Position numbers and translations under genes: made by a program. The notes below the pieces were generated by a model. That model ran no database searches and was not told the origin of the DNA. It saw nothing but the letters and a program-made list of their open reading frames with translations. A stretch of DNA of 64,000 bases from Denitromonas ohlonensis (lineage in GTDB: Bacteria; Pseudomonadota; Gammaproteobacteria; Burkholderiales; Rhodocyclaceae), in assembly GCF_007625205.1 (NCBI RefSeq), contig NZ_VMNI01000002.1, positions 124,001 to 188,000 on the forward strand. The letters are read 5' to 3'. Below, in pieces: positions 9,120 through 18,863 of this stretch. The stretch's first letter is position 1; each line of letters begins with the position of its first letter.

Positions 9120-10016
9120 ATGCGCCGCCTGTTTGATCTGCCCTACCTGCTGCTGACCCTGACCACGCTGTTCTGGTCGGGCAACATGGTCATCGGTCGC
9201 GGTATCCGCGCCGACGTGCCGCCCTTCGGTCTGGCCTTCTGGCGCTGGACGCTGGCGCTGTGCCTGATCCTGCCGTTCGCCTGGCCGCATTTGCGCACGC
9301 AATGGCCGCTGGTCAAACGCCACTGGCGGCCCATCGTGCTGCTCGGCGCGCTCGGGGTGGGCGGCTACAACACCTTTGCCTACCTGGCCCTGCAATACAC
9401 CACGGCGATCAACGCCACCATGATCAACTCGCTGATCCCGGTCGCCACGTTATTGCTGGCTGTGTTGCTGCTGCGGCGGCGCTTGCAACGCTTTGAAGTT
9501 TTCGGCGTGGTGTTGTCGCTCATCGGCGTGAGCGTGATCGTCACCCATGGCAACCCGGCCATGATCCTCGACTGGCAATTCAACCCGGGCGACTTCTGGA
9601 TGCTGGTCGCGGTGACGGTCTGGGGGCTGTACACCGTCGGCCTGCACTGGCGCCCCGGCGGTATGCACCCGATGGTGCTGCTCGCCGCCATGACGGTGGT
9701 CGGCATCACCGTGCTCGCACCGGCTTGGGCGTGGGAGTTGTCGCAAGGCCGGCACATCGTGCTGCACACCGGCAGTCTCACCGCCATCGTCTATACCGCC
9801 ATTTTTCCCGGCTTTCTGGGTTACGTGTTCTACAACCGCGGCGTGGCCATGGTCGGCCCCAGTCGCGCCGCGCTGTTCATTCACTTGATGCCGGTGTTTG
9901 GCACGGTGCTGTCAGTGATTTTCCTCGACGAATTGCCCGCCCTCTACCACGGCGCCGGCATCGCGCTCATCCTGTCGGGCATCTGGCTGACCACGCGCCA
10001 GCCTGAAATCCGCTGA
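9120..10016 (+). CDS. EamA/DMT-family transporter
   Basis: Inner-membrane protein of 298 aa with ten predicted membrane segments in two EamA repeats (about 5-140 and 150-290), the architecture of drug/metabolite transporters such as RhaT/YdcZ relatives. The first repeat has the typical FWSGNMVIGRGI start and the second has VYTAIFPGFLGYVFYNRGV near residue 220. The substrate cannot be read from sequence; amino-acid or metabolite export is common in the family. It starts 85 bp from the divergent relA start and stops 1 bp before mtfA, so it is probably co-transcribed with mtfA and the flavodoxin-like gene. Confidence 0.9.
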   Translation: MRRLFDLPYLLLTLTTLFWSGNMVIGRGIRADVPPFGLAFWRWTLALCLILPFAWPHLRTQWPLVKRHWRPIVLLGALGVGGYNTFAYLALQYTTAINATMINSLIPVATLLLAVLLLRRRLQRFEVFGVVLSLIGVSVIVTHGNPAMILDWQFNPGDFWMLVAVTVWGLYTVGLHWRPGGMHPMVLLAAMTVVGITVLAPAWAWELSQGRHIVLHTGSLTAIVYTAIFPGFLGYVFYNRGVAMVGPSRAALFIHLMPVFGTVLSVIFLDELPALYHGAGIALILSGIWLTTRQPEIR

Positions 10017-10017
10017 C

Positions 10018-10809
10018 ATGCTGCGCCGCTTGCAACGCTGGCTGTTTGGCCAGGCAGACCGCCCCGCCGTGACCGAAGAACAATGGGCACGCGTCGAAGC
10101 CGGCCTGCCGTTTCTCGCCTATCTACCCGCAGACGCCCGTTCGCGCCTGCGTACACTCGCGCTCGAATTCCTCGATCAGAAGACCTTCCACGGCGCCCAC
10201 GATCTGGTGCTGACCGACGACATCCTGCTATCCATCGCCCTGCAAGCCTGCCTGCCCATCTACCACACCGGGCTCGACGCCTATCGCCAATGGGTTGGCG
10301 TGGTGGTCTATGCCGGCGACTTTGTCATCCCGCGCGAAGAGATGGACGAAGACGGTGTGGTGCACGAATACGACGAGCCAGTCCTCGGCGAAGCCTGGCC
10401 CGACGGCCCGGTGGTCGTCTCCTGGCAGCCACAGCAACGCACTGACGGCCTGAACGTCGTCATCCATGAATTCGCCCACAAACTCGACATGTGCAATGGT
10501 CAGGCCGACGGCTTCCCGCCGCTACCGGCCGACATGCGCCGCGCCGACTGGGCGCGCATTTTCACCGCGGCCTATGACGATTTCTGTCACCGGGTCGATC
10601 ACGATCTACCCCATGCCATCGACGCCTACGCCGCCGAAAATCCGGCCGAATTCTTTGCCGTGATGAGCGAAGCCTTCTTCGAAGTACCGCTCAGACTGCG
10701 TGCCGCCTACCCCGCCGCCTACGCTCAACTCAAGCGTCTATATGGCCTCGACCCCGCCGCCGGCGCGAACCCCCACCCCACTCACGACTCCAACCCGCAG
10801 GAACACTGA
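10018..10809 (+). CDS. mtfA: MtfA-type zinc-dependent peptidase (M90 family)
   Basis: Soluble 263-aa protein of the MtfA/DgsA anti-repressor family. E. coli MtfA is a zinc aminopeptidase that binds the glucose repressor Mlc and relieves repression of ptsG. The metal motif VIHEFAHKLD is at about residue 149, and downstream YAAENPAEFFAVMSEAFFE supplies the gluzincin-like Glu. Length agrees with E. coli MtfA (265 aa). The start is ATG at 10018, immediately after the EamA stop, which suggests translational coupling. No Mlc homologue or PTS gene is visible nearby, so the regulatory role known from E. coli may not transfer; the peptidase fold is clear. Confidence 0.9.
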   Translation: MLRRLQRWLFGQADRPAVTEEQWARVEAGLPFLAYLPADARSRLRTLALEFLDQKTFHGAHDLVLTDDILLSIALQACLPIYHTGLDAYRQWVGVVVYAGDFVIPREEMDEDGVVHEYDEPVLGEAWPDGPVVVSWQPQQRTDGLNVVIHEFAHKLDMCNGQADGFPPLPADMRRADWARIFTAAYDDFCHRVDHDLPHAIDAYAAENPAEFFAVMSEAFFEVPLRLRAAYPAAYAQLKRLYGLDPAAGANPHPTHDSNPQEH

Positions 10810-10827
10810 AGCGCGCGAGGTTTGCCC

Positions 10828-11283
10828 ATGAAACGCCTGTTGATCGTCTATCACAGCCAGTCCGGCCACACCGCGCAACTGGCCGACGCGGTCAAGGCCG
10901 GCGCCGACACCGCCGACGGCATCGAAGTACGTTGCCTCAAAGCCTTCGACGCCGGCGTAGACGACCTCGCCCACTGCGACGCCCTGCTGCTCGGCACGCC
11001 GGAGAACTTCGGTTATATGTCCGGCGCGCTCAAGGACTTCTTCGACCGCACCTACTACCCGCTCGAAGGCCAGCTCACTGGCCTGCCCTTCGCCATCTTC
11101 ATCAGCGCCGGCAACGACGGGACCAACGCCGTGCGCGAAATCCGCCGCATCGCCACCGGCTACGGCTGGCGCGAAGTGTCCGAAGCCCACATCGCCCGCG
11201 GTGAGGTGCAGCCAGCCGATCTCGACGCCTGCCACGCGCTCGGCGCCGCCATGGCCGAGGGGCTGGCGATGGGCATTTTCTGA
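10828..11283 (+). CDS. Flavodoxin-like NAD(P)H oxidoreductase family protein
   Basis: Small alpha/beta protein of 151 aa with a flavodoxin-type FMN phosphate-binding loop (YHSQSGHTAQLAD, residues 8-20) and the isoalloxazine-contact segment GTPENFGYMSGALKDFFDRTYY, shared with NAD(P)H-dependent FMN reductase/WrbA-like proteins. It probably binds FMN and passes electrons in the cytoplasm; partner and substrate are unknown. ATG at 10828 is chosen because GAGG lies 7 bases upstream; a TTG two codons earlier is less likely. It sits 18 bp after mtfA and is likely the last gene of the EamA-mtfA transcription unit. Confidence 0.82.
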   Translation: MKRLLIVYHSQSGHTAQLADAVKAGADTADGIEVRCLKAFDAGVDDLAHCDALLLGTPENFGYMSGALKDFFDRTYYPLEGQLTGLPFAIFISAGNDGTNAVREIRRIATGYGWREVSEAHIARGEVQPADLDACHALGAAMAEGLAMGIF

Positions 11284-11510
11284 GCACTGCGGTGAATTGT
11301 CACAACCCAAAGTGTCTGACGAACGGTTGATCGCCGCCCGAGCCACGCATGGCACGGCTTTCGCGGTCACGACCAACGGCGCGCCACAAAATTCTGCATC
11401 AAACGCTTTTGAAGTGTTCGCGTGCGCCTTCTACGCTGAGAGTTCTGCGTCCACCGTCTGGACGGATCGGCTGGACGCGGAAGACCCACCACTCTTTCGG
11501 AGGATGTTCT

Positions 11511-11945
11511 ATGGCTATCACCTGGATCCTGGTCGCTAACGCCAGCCTTGCAAAACTCTACGCCAACTATGGCCCCAACAAAGGCCTCAAACTGGTCAAA
11601 GAGTTGATCCACCCGGAAAGCCGACAGAAAAACCAAGACCTCGTCACCGACCGAGCCGGCAGCATTCAATCGACCCACGGCAGTGGCTACGAGTCTCACA
11701 CCCCCCCAAAAACCCAAGCCGCACGCGCCTTTGCACAGGAACTGGCGCAGGAGTTCTACCGAGGCCGCAACAAGCACGCCTTCGGCCGTGCCATTCTCGT
11801 TGCACCACCGGCTTTCATGGGCATGCTCAATGCCGTCATGGACGGCCCCACCGCCCAACTCATCACCGATCGGGTCGAGAAGGACTACACCAAAACCACC
11901 GAACCCGATCTGGCCATGCGACTGGGTGGCAGCATCTGCCTCTGA
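11511..11945 (+). CDS. Host attachment family protein
   Basis: 144-aa protein beginning MAITWILVANASLAKLY, typical of the 'host attachment' family (Host_attach, found in rhizobia and many free-living proteobacteria). The core has AARAFAQELAQEFYRGR and ILVAPPAFMGMLNAVMD, a fold related to archaeal release-factor-like eL30/baeRF domains. The name comes from an early Agrobacterium annotation; actual function is unknown. Start: ATG at 11511 with GGAGG upstream; the open frame continues to 11349 but that part is low-complexity and Arg-rich. It stands alone, 227 bp after the flavodoxin-like gene, and is followed by a strong terminator. Confidence 0.85.
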   Translation: MAITWILVANASLAKLYANYGPNKGLKLVKELIHPESRQKNQDLVTDRAGSIQSTHGSGYESHTPPKTQAARAFAQELAQEFYRGRNKHAFGRAILVAPPAFMGMLNAVMDGPTAQLITDRVEKDYTKTTEPDLAMRLGGSICL

Positions 11946-11967
11946 ACATTTGACTCCCCACCACAAC

Positions 11968-11989
11968 GGGCGCCGCTGGCGCCCTTTTT
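11968..11989 (+). terminator. Intrinsic terminator after host attachment gene
   Basis: GGGCGCC-GCT-GGCGCCC hairpin (7-bp GC-only stem, 3-base loop) followed directly by TTTTT, 22 bp after the stop codon. Confidence 0.9.
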
Positions 11990-12022
11990 GTTGCCCCGGC
12001 AAATTGGCTTCCACGCAGCCAC

Positions 12023-12066
12023 TGGCAACTTACGCCAATATTGCATAGAATAACTGCCACATGGCA
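12023..12066 (+). promoter_or_regulatory. Candidate antitoxin promoter and operator
   Basis: TGGCAA (12023-12028) and TAGAAT (12046-12051), 17 bases apart, resemble a sigma-70 promoter. They overlap or adjoin inverted repeats: TGGC-N7-GCCA at 12023-12037 and TGCCA-CA-TGGCA at 12055-12066, just upstream of the antitoxin's AAGGAG and ATG. Xre antitoxins usually repress their own operons, so an operator here is plausible but inferred. Confidence 0.45.
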
Positions 12067-12080
12067 CACAAGGAGTCCGT

Positions 12081-12536
12081 ATGAGCACCGCTGCTGCAAT
12101 CGCACCCGAACCGCTCTCGGTCGACCGCCTGCTGGGCGGGCGTAAAGTCCTGCACAGCCAGCCGCGCACACCGCTGGACTGGGTCGGCCTGATCCGCCAC
12201 GGCATCTCCTCCACCGCCATCGACGCGCTGTCCAAAACGCTGCGCCTCACCCAGAGCGAACTGGCGGCCGCCCTCGCCATCCCCGAGCGCACGCTGGCGC
12301 GGCGTAAAAAGGAAGGCACGCTCAGCAGCGAAGAGTCCGCCAAGGTCGTGCGCCTGGCCCGTGTGGTCGAGCGCGCCGAAGAAGTCTTCGAAGACCTCGG
12401 CGCCGCCCTCGACTGGCTCAAATCCGACAACGCTGCCCTCGGTGGCGACACCCCGCTGTCGCTGATCGACACCGACATCGGCACGCAGAGCGTGATGGAT
12501 ACGCTGGGGCGGATCGAGCATGGTGTGTTCGCCTGA
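12081..12536 (+). CDS. Xre/MbcA/ParS-type antitoxin (DUF2384)
   Basis: 151-aa antitoxin of the Xre-RES/ParDE-like COG5642 family. The N-terminal half has an Xre-like helix-turn-helix (LTQSELAAALAIPERTLARRKK, about residues 56-77). The C-terminal half has the DUF2384 toxin-binding domain (VERAEEVFED, then ALDWLKSDNAALGGDTPLSL). Members neutralise a RES-domain NAD+-degrading toxin encoded immediately downstream. Here the expected RES gene exists but begins 2.0 kb away, at 14540, beyond repeats and an IS3 element. The start is ATG at 12081 with AAGGAG upstream. The gene looks intact and keeps its own upstream palindromes. Confidence 0.9.
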   Translation: MSTAAAIAPEPLSVDRLLGGRKVLHSQPRTPLDWVGLIRHGISSTAIDALSKTLRLTQSELAAALAIPERTLARRKKEGTLSSEESAKVVRLARVVERAEEVFEDLGAALDWLKSDNAALGGDTPLSLIDTDIGTQSVMDTLGRIEHGVFA

Positions 12537-12613
12537 GCGGATACATTTCGTGACCCGCTCGGCAACAGACGCGATCCCGTTTTCAATACTTCAACCCGCG
12601 ATCGCGCCACCCC

Positions 12614-12690
12614 GTAGGGTGGTCAGCTCGCTGCCCACCAAGTGGTCTATCTCGGGACAAACGATGGTGGGCAACGCGTTGCCCACCCGA
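12614..12690. repeat. Palindromic intergenic repeat, GTAGGGTGG type
   Basis: It begins GTAGGGTGG and contains two GGTGG/CCACC hairpins. The second is a perfect 22-bp palindrome at 12666-12687 (GGTGGGCAACG and its complement). A diverged copy begins at 12794. It resembles the REP-like elements scattered between proteobacterial genes; no coding potential is seen. Confidence 0.7.
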
Positions 12691-12793
12691 CGAAGCCAAA
12701 CACGCGCAGCCCCTATTTCCGCCCGCCCCCTCCTCCGGTTGGCGCGGCAGCGGGCGGGTCAGCTGTGCCCGACTGAACGGCTACGGTGGCTCC

Positions 12794-12842
12794 GTAAGGT
12801 GGTCAGCTTCACTGCCCACCATTCAACACCGGTCGTAAGCCA
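12794..12842. repeat. Left half of a second palindromic repeat, split by the IS
   Basis: GTAAGGTGG followed by GCCCACC is the same element as at 12614. Its right half, GGTGGGC...CCACCCACCCTAC, lies at 14102-14131, beyond the insertion sequence. Joining the two flanks and removing one CCA restores a full repeat of normal arrangement. Confidence 0.65.
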
Positions 12843-12906
12843 TGTAGTGGTCCAATTTCCGCGGACACCTTGATAGGTGGATCATTCACCTGTTGAGGAG
12901 GAATAG

Positions 12907-14090
<1,184 letters not shown>

Positions 14091-14165
14091 CCACTACACC
14101 ACGTTGGTGGGCGGCAAGCCACCCACCCTACAAAACTTCGCCCTCGCCCGCTTGATGGGCACCTC

Positions 14166-14251
14166 GTAGGGCGGATAAGCGAAGCGCATCCGCCGCATGG
14201 CGTATCCGTTAGGCTCGAACGGCGGATGCGCCTGCGGCCTATCCGCCCTGC
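14166..14251. repeat. Palindromic repeat, GTAGGGCGGAT type
   Basis: An inverted pair: GTAGGGCGGATAAGCG... at the left and ...CGGCCTATCCGCCCTGC at the right, each arm holding a GCATCCGCC/GGCGGATGC sub-hairpin. A related element lies at 27383-27469. Like those at 12614 and 12794 it begins GTAGGG, but the internal sequence differs. Confidence 0.65.
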
Positions 14252-14535
14252 GAGAATGCCCTCCGCTGTTGCAGGCAGGCACCCCGTTCCCCTCTGTCGT
14301 GCCGAGCGCAGCGAGTACGGGGCGGAACAAGCGGCTTCGCTGTTTGAGCCCGCAGGGCGAGTTTGCGAAGCTGCCCGCCACGCCCTTGCGGAGGGAGGGA
14401 AGCCCGAAGGGCCACGACAGCGGGGTATGCTTCTTTGCCTAGCTTTCTTGCACAAGCAAGAAAGTAGGTCGCCCGCCGGGGCGAGACCCGGCCAACGAAC
14501 CGTCGAAGCATCAGCCCCCCGCCGCCAAGGCGGCA
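14252..14535. repeat. Non-coding mosaic with hairpins before the RES gene
   Basis: No convincing gene. It holds GC-rich short repeats and a perfect hairpin TTTCTTGC-ACAA-GCAAGAAA at 14444-14463, followed by AGTAGGTCGCCCGCCGGGGCG. The pattern resembles multicopy intergenic repeats of beta- and gammaproteobacteria. It replaces the region where the toxin's native leader would be expected; the RES start codon follows a GCCGCCAAGGCGGC palindrome. Confidence 0.45.
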
Positions 14536-14539
14536 AACC

Positions 14540-15001
14540 ATGACCCCCCTCTGGCGCCTCGTCACTGCCCGCTTCGCCGACACCGCCTTCAGCGGCGAAG
14601 GCGCGCGTTTGTATGGCGGGCGCTGGAATCGCAAGGGCGTGCCGATGGTCTATACCGCCGCCAGCCAGTCACTGGCGATGCTCGAAATCCTGGTACAGGA
14701 CGAACCGCTGCGGGCACGCTACGTGATGATCCCGGCCACGCTGCCGAAGCGCTTCAAGATCGAGACCATCGCCCTCGCCGACTTGCCGGACCAATGGAAT
14801 GCCCCAGCCAATCGTGCGCACCTGCAAAGCCTCGGCAGCGATTGGGTGCGACGCGGCAGCAGCGCGGTGCTGGCGGTGCCGAGCGCGGTGATTCCGGCCG
14901 AGACCAATTACCTGATCAATCCGCTGCACCCCGACTTTGCCAAGATCGAGATCGGCGCACCGCAGGACTTCGTCACCGATCTGCGGCTGATCCGCAAATA
15001 G
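14540..15001 (+). CDS. RES-domain toxin (Xre-RES toxin-antitoxin system)
   Basis: 153-aa RES-family protein. Characterised members degrade NAD+ and arrest growth unless bound by their Xre/DUF2384 antitoxin. Family features: WRLVTARFADTAFSGEGA at the N-terminus, GGRWNRKGVPMVYTA with the conserved Arg and Tyr, the SLAMLEILVQ helix with Glu, and a C-terminal NYLINPLHPDFAKI with the conserved Asn-Pro segment. Length is normal. The cognate antitoxin gene is at 12081, 2.0 kb upstream, instead of adjacent. The ATG at 14540 lacks a strong Shine-Dalgarno, so expression may be reduced. The reading frame is intact. Confidence 0.88.
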   Translation: MTPLWRLVTARFADTAFSGEGARLYGGRWNRKGVPMVYTAASQSLAMLEILVQDEPLRARYVMIPATLPKRFKIETIALADLPDQWNAPANRAHLQSLGSDWVRRGSSAVLAVPSAVIPAETNYLINPLHPDFAKIEIGAPQDFVTDLRLIRK

Positions 15002-15004
15002 GCC

Positions 15005-15697
15005 TCAGCTCAGCGCGTGCCTGACGGCTGCCGCCGCATGAATGGCCGTGGTGTCGTATAGCGGCACAGCCGTGTGTTCGGCCTGCACCAGCAGCGCAAT
15101 CTCGGTGCAACCCAGAATCACCGCCTGGGCGCCCTGTGCCTGCAAACCGGCGATGATCTCGACATAGCGCGCACGTGAGACGTCCGAGACCACGCCACGG
15201 CACAACTCGTCATAGATTACCGCATGCACGACGTCGCGATCTGACGCCTCCGGCACCACCACGTCCATGCCGAAACGCTCGCGCAGACGGCCGACGTAGA
15301 AATCCTGCTCCATCGTAAAACGCGTGCCGAGCAGGCCGACGCGATGCACGCCGTCGGCCTGCAAGACCTCGGCGGTGGCATCGGCGATATGCAGCAACGG
15401 AATCGACAGCGCCGCTTCGATCTGCGGCGCGAGCTTGTGCATGGTGTTGGTGCAGATCAGCAGAAAGTCCGCCCCGCCGGCTTCAACCGACCGCGCCGAC
15501 TCAACCAGCATTTGCGCCGTGGCATCCCAGTCGCCGCGATGCTGGGCGGCTTCGATGGGGGCGAAGTCCACGCTGGCGAGCATCACCCTGGCCGAGTGCA
15601 GCCCGCCGAGCGCGGCATTCACGCCACGGTTGATGGCCTGGTAATAGCTCACGGTGGATTCCCAACTCATGCCGCCGAGCAAGCCGATGGTCTTCAT
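15005..15697 (-). CDS. Aspartate/glutamate racemase family protein
   Basis: 230-aa cofactor-independent racemase-fold protein (Asp/Glu/hydantoin racemase, YgeA/RacX-like). The two catalytic Cys motifs are CTNTMH at about residue 83 and GCTEIALL at about residue 193; the N-terminus MKTIGLLGGMSWEST is typical. It likely interconverts L- and D-aspartate or another amino acid; specificity is not readable, as YgeA itself prefers homoserine. Start: ATG at 15697 with AGGAGG 5 bases upstream, rather than the GTG at 15715. It converges with the RES toxin (3-bp gap) and follows thpR on the minus strand. Confidence 0.9.
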   Translation of the reverse strand: MKTIGLLGGMSWESTVSYYQAINRGVNAALGGLHSARVMLASVDFAPIEAAQHRGDWDATAQMLVESARSVEAGGADFLLICTNTMHKLAPQIEAALSIPLLHIADATAEVLQADGVHRVGLLGTRFTMEQDFYVGRLRERFGMDVVVPEASDRDVVHAVIYDELCRGVVSDVSRARYVEIIAGLQAQGAQAVILGCTEIALLVQAEHTAVPLYDTTAIHAAAAVRHALS

Positions 15698-15711
15698 GCT
15701 GCCTCCTGTCC

Positions 15712-16272
15712 TCACGCCGCCGTCCAGCGCCGGCGAATCTCATAACGCGCGCCGCTGGCGTCCCGGTGCGAGACCGCCAGCACACCGCCTTCGACCGCCC
15801 ATTCAACGGGTTCGATCACTGTCGCGCTTGCCTGCCGGCATCGACGGGCCAACGTGACATGCGGAACAAACGGGCGTGCCGCCAGCGTAATTCCGATGGT
15901 CTGCAAACCCGAGGACAGTTCGCCGGCCAAATTCGCCAATGCGTCCGGCGGCGACTGGCTGCCCGCCCACAGGATCTGGTTGTGTGGCCAATGGCCAAGC
16001 TGATCGAGATGGAGTGTGCAACGCGGCCAGACCAAGCGGTCGCCGATGGCTTCAATCGCTGGGAGGCAATCAAGCGCCACATCGCCGATGAAGGCGAGCG
16101 TCAGATGCAGGGTGTCGACGCGCATGAGGCGCGCGTCGGTTGCAGCCGCCTTGCGCGCGAGTTGATGCAGCCGATTTGCGATGGCCGGGCTCGGCCAGAG
16201 GGCGAAAAACACACGGGTGGTCGGCGCCGCGACCGGCGCATCGTCGCCCGGGCGCGGTGCGTCAGCCGGCAT
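15712..16272 (-). CDS. thpR: RNA 2',3'-cyclic phosphodiesterase (2'-5' RNA ligase family)
   Basis: 186-aa member of the 2H phosphoesterase superfamily, with both HxTx motifs (HLTLAFIG near residue 56, HVTLARR near residue 139). ThpR opens RNA 2',3'-cyclic phosphates and ligates tRNA half-molecules in vitro; the cell role is unclear. ATG at 16272 lies inside the end of ispF (11-bp overlap) after a GGGCGG, and is preferred over the long upstream extension, which is only the ispF region in another frame. It is last in an ispD-ispF-thpR unit. Confidence 0.88.
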   Translation of the reverse strand: MPADAPRPGDDAPVAAPTTRVFFALWPSPAIANRLHQLARKAAATDARLMRVDTLHLTLAFIGDVALDCLPAIEAIGDRLVWPRCTLHLDQLGHWPHNQILWAGSQSPPDALANLAGELSSGLQTIGITLAARPFVPHVTLARRCRQASATVIEPVEWAVEGGVLAVSHRDASGARYEIRRRWTAA

Positions 16273-16756
16273 CCGCCCGGAACAGCAGCGCCACCGCCTG
16301 CGCGGCAATGCCTTCACCGCGGCCGGTGAAACCGAGCTTCTCGGTGGTCTTGCCCTTGATGTTGATGCAATCGGCCGCCACGCCCAGATCGGCGGCGATG
16401 TTGGCGACCATGGCCGGCACATGCGGCAGCAGCCTGGGCGCGCGGGCGATCACCGTGGCGTCGACGTTGCCCACCGTGTAACCGGCCGACCGCACCGCCG
16501 CCATCGCTTCGCGCAGCAGCACACGGCTATCGGCGCCGGCATGCGCCGGATCGGTGTCGGGAAAATGCCGGCCGATGTCGCCCAGCCCCGCCGCGCCGAG
16601 CAGCGCATCGGTGATCGCATGCAACAACACGTCGGCATCCGAATGGCCAAGCAAGCCGCTGGCGAAGGGAATCGTCACGCCGCCGATGATCAACGGCCGG
16701 CCAGCGACCAGCGCATGCACATCAAAGCCCTGGCCGATGCGAAAAGGCACCGTCAT
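16262..16756 (-). CDS. ispF: 2-C-methyl-D-erythritol 2,4-cyclodiphosphate synthase
   Basis: 164-aa enzyme of the MEP isoprenoid pathway, converting CDP-ME 2-phosphate to MEcPP with loss of CMP; a homotrimer in the cytoplasm. Metal ligands are in GFDVHAL (residues 10-16) and the [19 protein letters not shown] signature (about 37-55); the C-terminal [19 protein letters not shown] is conserved. Length is normal. It starts 1 bp after the ispD stop and overlaps thpR, so the three are translated from one message. Confidence 0.97.
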   Translation of the reverse strand: MTVPFRIGQGFDVHALVAGRPLIIGGVTIPFASGLLGHSDADVLLHAITDALLGAAGLGDIGRHFPDTDPAHAGADSRVLLREAMAAVRSAGYTVGNVDATVIARAPRLLPHVPAMVANIAADLGVAADCINIKGKTTEKLGFTGRGEGIAAQAVALLFRADAG

Positions 16757-16757
16757 C

Positions 16758-17459
16758 TCAACTCTCCCGGTTTTTCAGAATCCACTCGGCCAGATGCAGG
16801 TCGAGCGGATACGTGACTTTCAGATTGGTCGGATCGCCGCGCACCAGACGCGGGCGCAGGCCGGCCGCCTCAATGGCGCTGGCTTCGTCGGTGACGTCGC
16901 GCGCCGATTCGAGCGCGCGGCGCAGCATCATGTAGCGAAACATCTGCGGCGTTTGCGCCTGCCACAGGCTGTCACGCGGCACGGTGGCCACGGCGCGGCC
17001 TTGCGGGTCGGCGCGCTTGAGCGTATCGGCCACCGGCACCGCCAGCAAGCCGCCGACTTCATCGTCGTCCAGCGTATCGATCAGCGCATCCACATGCCAG
17101 GGCGCCAGGCACGGACGCGCGGCGTCGTGCACCAGCACCCAGTCGCCATCGCGCACATCCGGCCGGATGGCACGCAGGCCGTTGAGCACGCTGTCGGCAC
17201 GCGAGGGGCCACCCACGTAAATCGGCTTGAGCTTGTCGCCCAGGTCGGACCAGTCGAAGCCGTTCCAGGTCTGGTCGCCGACCGACAGCACCACATACAC
17301 GCGCTCGATCTGCGGTACCGCACACAGCACACGCAGCGTGTGGCGCAGCAGCGGTTCGCCCATCAGATTCAGGTATTGCTTGGGGGTTTCCCGCCCCATG
17401 CGGGTGCCGCCGCCGGCGGCAGGCACCAGGGCGAAATGGCGATGGGCAATTTTTTGCAT
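16758..17459 (-). CDS. ispD: 2-C-methyl-D-erythritol 4-phosphate cytidylyltransferase
   Basis: 233-aa enzyme of the MEP pathway that couples CTP to MEP. The N-terminal nucleotide loop [13 protein letters not shown] (about 10-22) is followed by TPKQY, and [10 protein letters not shown] (about 107-116) holds the metal-binding Asp. The C-terminal half has [10 protein letters not shown] and [14 protein letters not shown]. Length matches the family. It heads the ispD-ispF-thpR unit and is divergent from the MgtC/DUF4010 gene, with 98 bp between. Function is secure. Confidence 0.97.
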   Translation of the reverse strand: MQKIAHRHFALVPAAGGGTRMGRETPKQYLNLMGEPLLRHTLRVLCAVPQIERVYVVLSVGDQTWNGFDWSDLGDKLKPIYVGGPSRADSVLNGLRAIRPDVRDGDWVLVHDAARPCLAPWHVDALIDTLDDDEVGGLLAVPVADTLKRADPQGRAVATVPRDSLWQAQTPQMFRYMMLRRALESARDVTDEASAIEAAGLRPRLVRGDPTNLKVTYPLDLHLAEWILKNRES

Positions 17460-17557
17460 GGCGCGATTCTACCTGCGAGCGGCCGCCGCGGCACACTCTG
17501 AACCACCGGCAATGCGGCGTAGAATGGGCGCTCAGGCCCACCTCACAGTCCAAACGA

Positions 17558-18838
17558 ATGGCCCCTGACCTGCCTCTCGATACGCAACAACTCCAGGCCA
17601 TCCTGGTCGCCCTCGGCATCGGACTCATGCTGGGGCTGGAGCGCGAACGCCAATCGGCACCGCGCGCCGGGCTGCGCACCTTCGGCTTGGTCGGGCTGCT
17701 CGGCGCACTCGCCGGACTGCTGGGCGAGCGCTTCGACAGCCTGTGGCCCTTCCTCATCAGCCTCGCGCTGATCGGCATCATGATCATCGCCGCCTACCTG
17801 CAAAACCCCGACCCGCAGGACGCCGGCACCACCTCGGTGGCGGCACTGTTGCTCTGTCATGTGCTCGGTTTCATGGTGTGGGAAGGCGAGGTGCGACTGT
17901 CGATCATGATCGCGGTCGGCACCACCGCCCTGCTCTACTTCAAGACCACCTTGCGCGGCTGGGCCACCCGACTCACCGCGCGCGACTGGAACTCGATTCT
18001 GCAGTTCAGCGTGATCTCGCTGGTGATCCTGCCGGTGCTGCCAAATCAGAATTTCGGCCCCTTCGACGCGCTCAACCCCTACCAGGTCTGGTTGATGGTG
18101 GTGCTCATCTCGGGCGTCAGCCTGGCCGGCTACGCCGCCTTGCAACTGGTGGGCGGGCGCTACGGCGCGCCACTGGTCGGCCTGTTTGGCGGTCTGGTGT
18201 CGAGCACGGCCACCACGCTGGTGTTTGCCCGCGATGCACGCAAGCGCCCTGAGTTCGCGCCGGTGTCGGCGCTGGTGATCGTCATCGCCAATCTGGTCAT
18301 GCTGGCGCGCGTGGCGGTGGTGTGCGCCGTGCTGGCGCCCGGCCTGCTGTGGCAGGTGCTCAGCATCGCGGCGCCCGGTCTGGCCTTGGGCCTTGTCGCG
18401 CTGGGCGTGCAGTGGAAAACCTTGATGACGCACGAAGGCAGCCCGGTGCCCGACACCAAGAACCCGACCGAACTGCGCTCCGCGCTCACCTTCGGCGCGC
18501 TCTACGCCGCAGTCCTGCTGGGCGCCGCGTGGTTGTCCGAGGTCGCCGGCAGCGCGGGGCTGTATCTGGTCGCGCTGGTATCGGGGCTGACCGATGTGGA
18601 CGCCATCACCTTGTCGAGCCTGCGCCTGTTTTCGCTGGACCGCCTCGAATCCATCCCCACCGTCACCGCCATCGGTCTGGCCATGCTGTCCAATCTGGCC
18701 TTCAAGACCACCCTCGCGATCAGCGTGGGCGGGCCCAGCGTGGCCAAACGGGTGCTGGCCGCCATGCTGGCAGTGGGTCTGGGGCTGGGCGGCGGCCTGG
18801 CCTGGGTGGGCTGGGGTGCGGGTGGTGTCGCGGGGTAA
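17558..18838 (+). CDS. MgtC/SapB and DUF4010 integral membrane protein
   Basis: 426-aa membrane protein. The N-terminal 140 residues match MgtC/SapB (ALGIGLMLGLERERQ at about 17-31, then RTFGLVGLLGALAG), and the remainder is a DUF4010 domain with about eight membrane segments (GGLVSSTATTLVFARDARK near 210, SGLTDVDAITLSS near 345). No transport activity is established for this fusion family; magnesium or other ion homeostasis is often suggested. It is a single gene between ispD (divergent) and the channel-GGCT gene (convergent). The start is ATG at 17558. Confidence 0.88.
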   Translation: MAPDLPLDTQQLQAILVALGIGLMLGLERERQSAPRAGLRTFGLVGLLGALAGLLGERFDSLWPFLISLALIGIMIIAAYLQNPDPQDAGTTSVAALLLCHVLGFMVWEGEVRLSIMIAVGTTALLYFKTTLRGWATRLTARDWNSILQFSVISLVILPVLPNQNFGPFDALNPYQVWLMVVLISGVSLAGYAALQLVGGRYGAPLVGLFGGLVSSTATTLVFARDARKRPEFAPVSALVIVIANLVMLARVAVVCAVLAPGLLWQVLSIAAPGLALGLVALGVQWKTLMTHEGSPVPDTKNPTELRSALTFGALYAAVLLGAAWLSEVAGSAGLYLVALVSGLTDVDAITLSSLRLFSLDRLESIPTVTAIGLAMLSNLAFKTTLAISVGGPSVAKRVLAAMLAVGLGLGGGLAWVGWGAGGVAG

Positions 18839-18863
18839 TCAGAACAAACGCCGGGCGGCAGCC

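Noticed and set aside
6827-9136. 769-codon open frame on the plus strand
   Set aside because: Antisense shadow of relA, caused by GC-rich codons; no ribosome site or domain.
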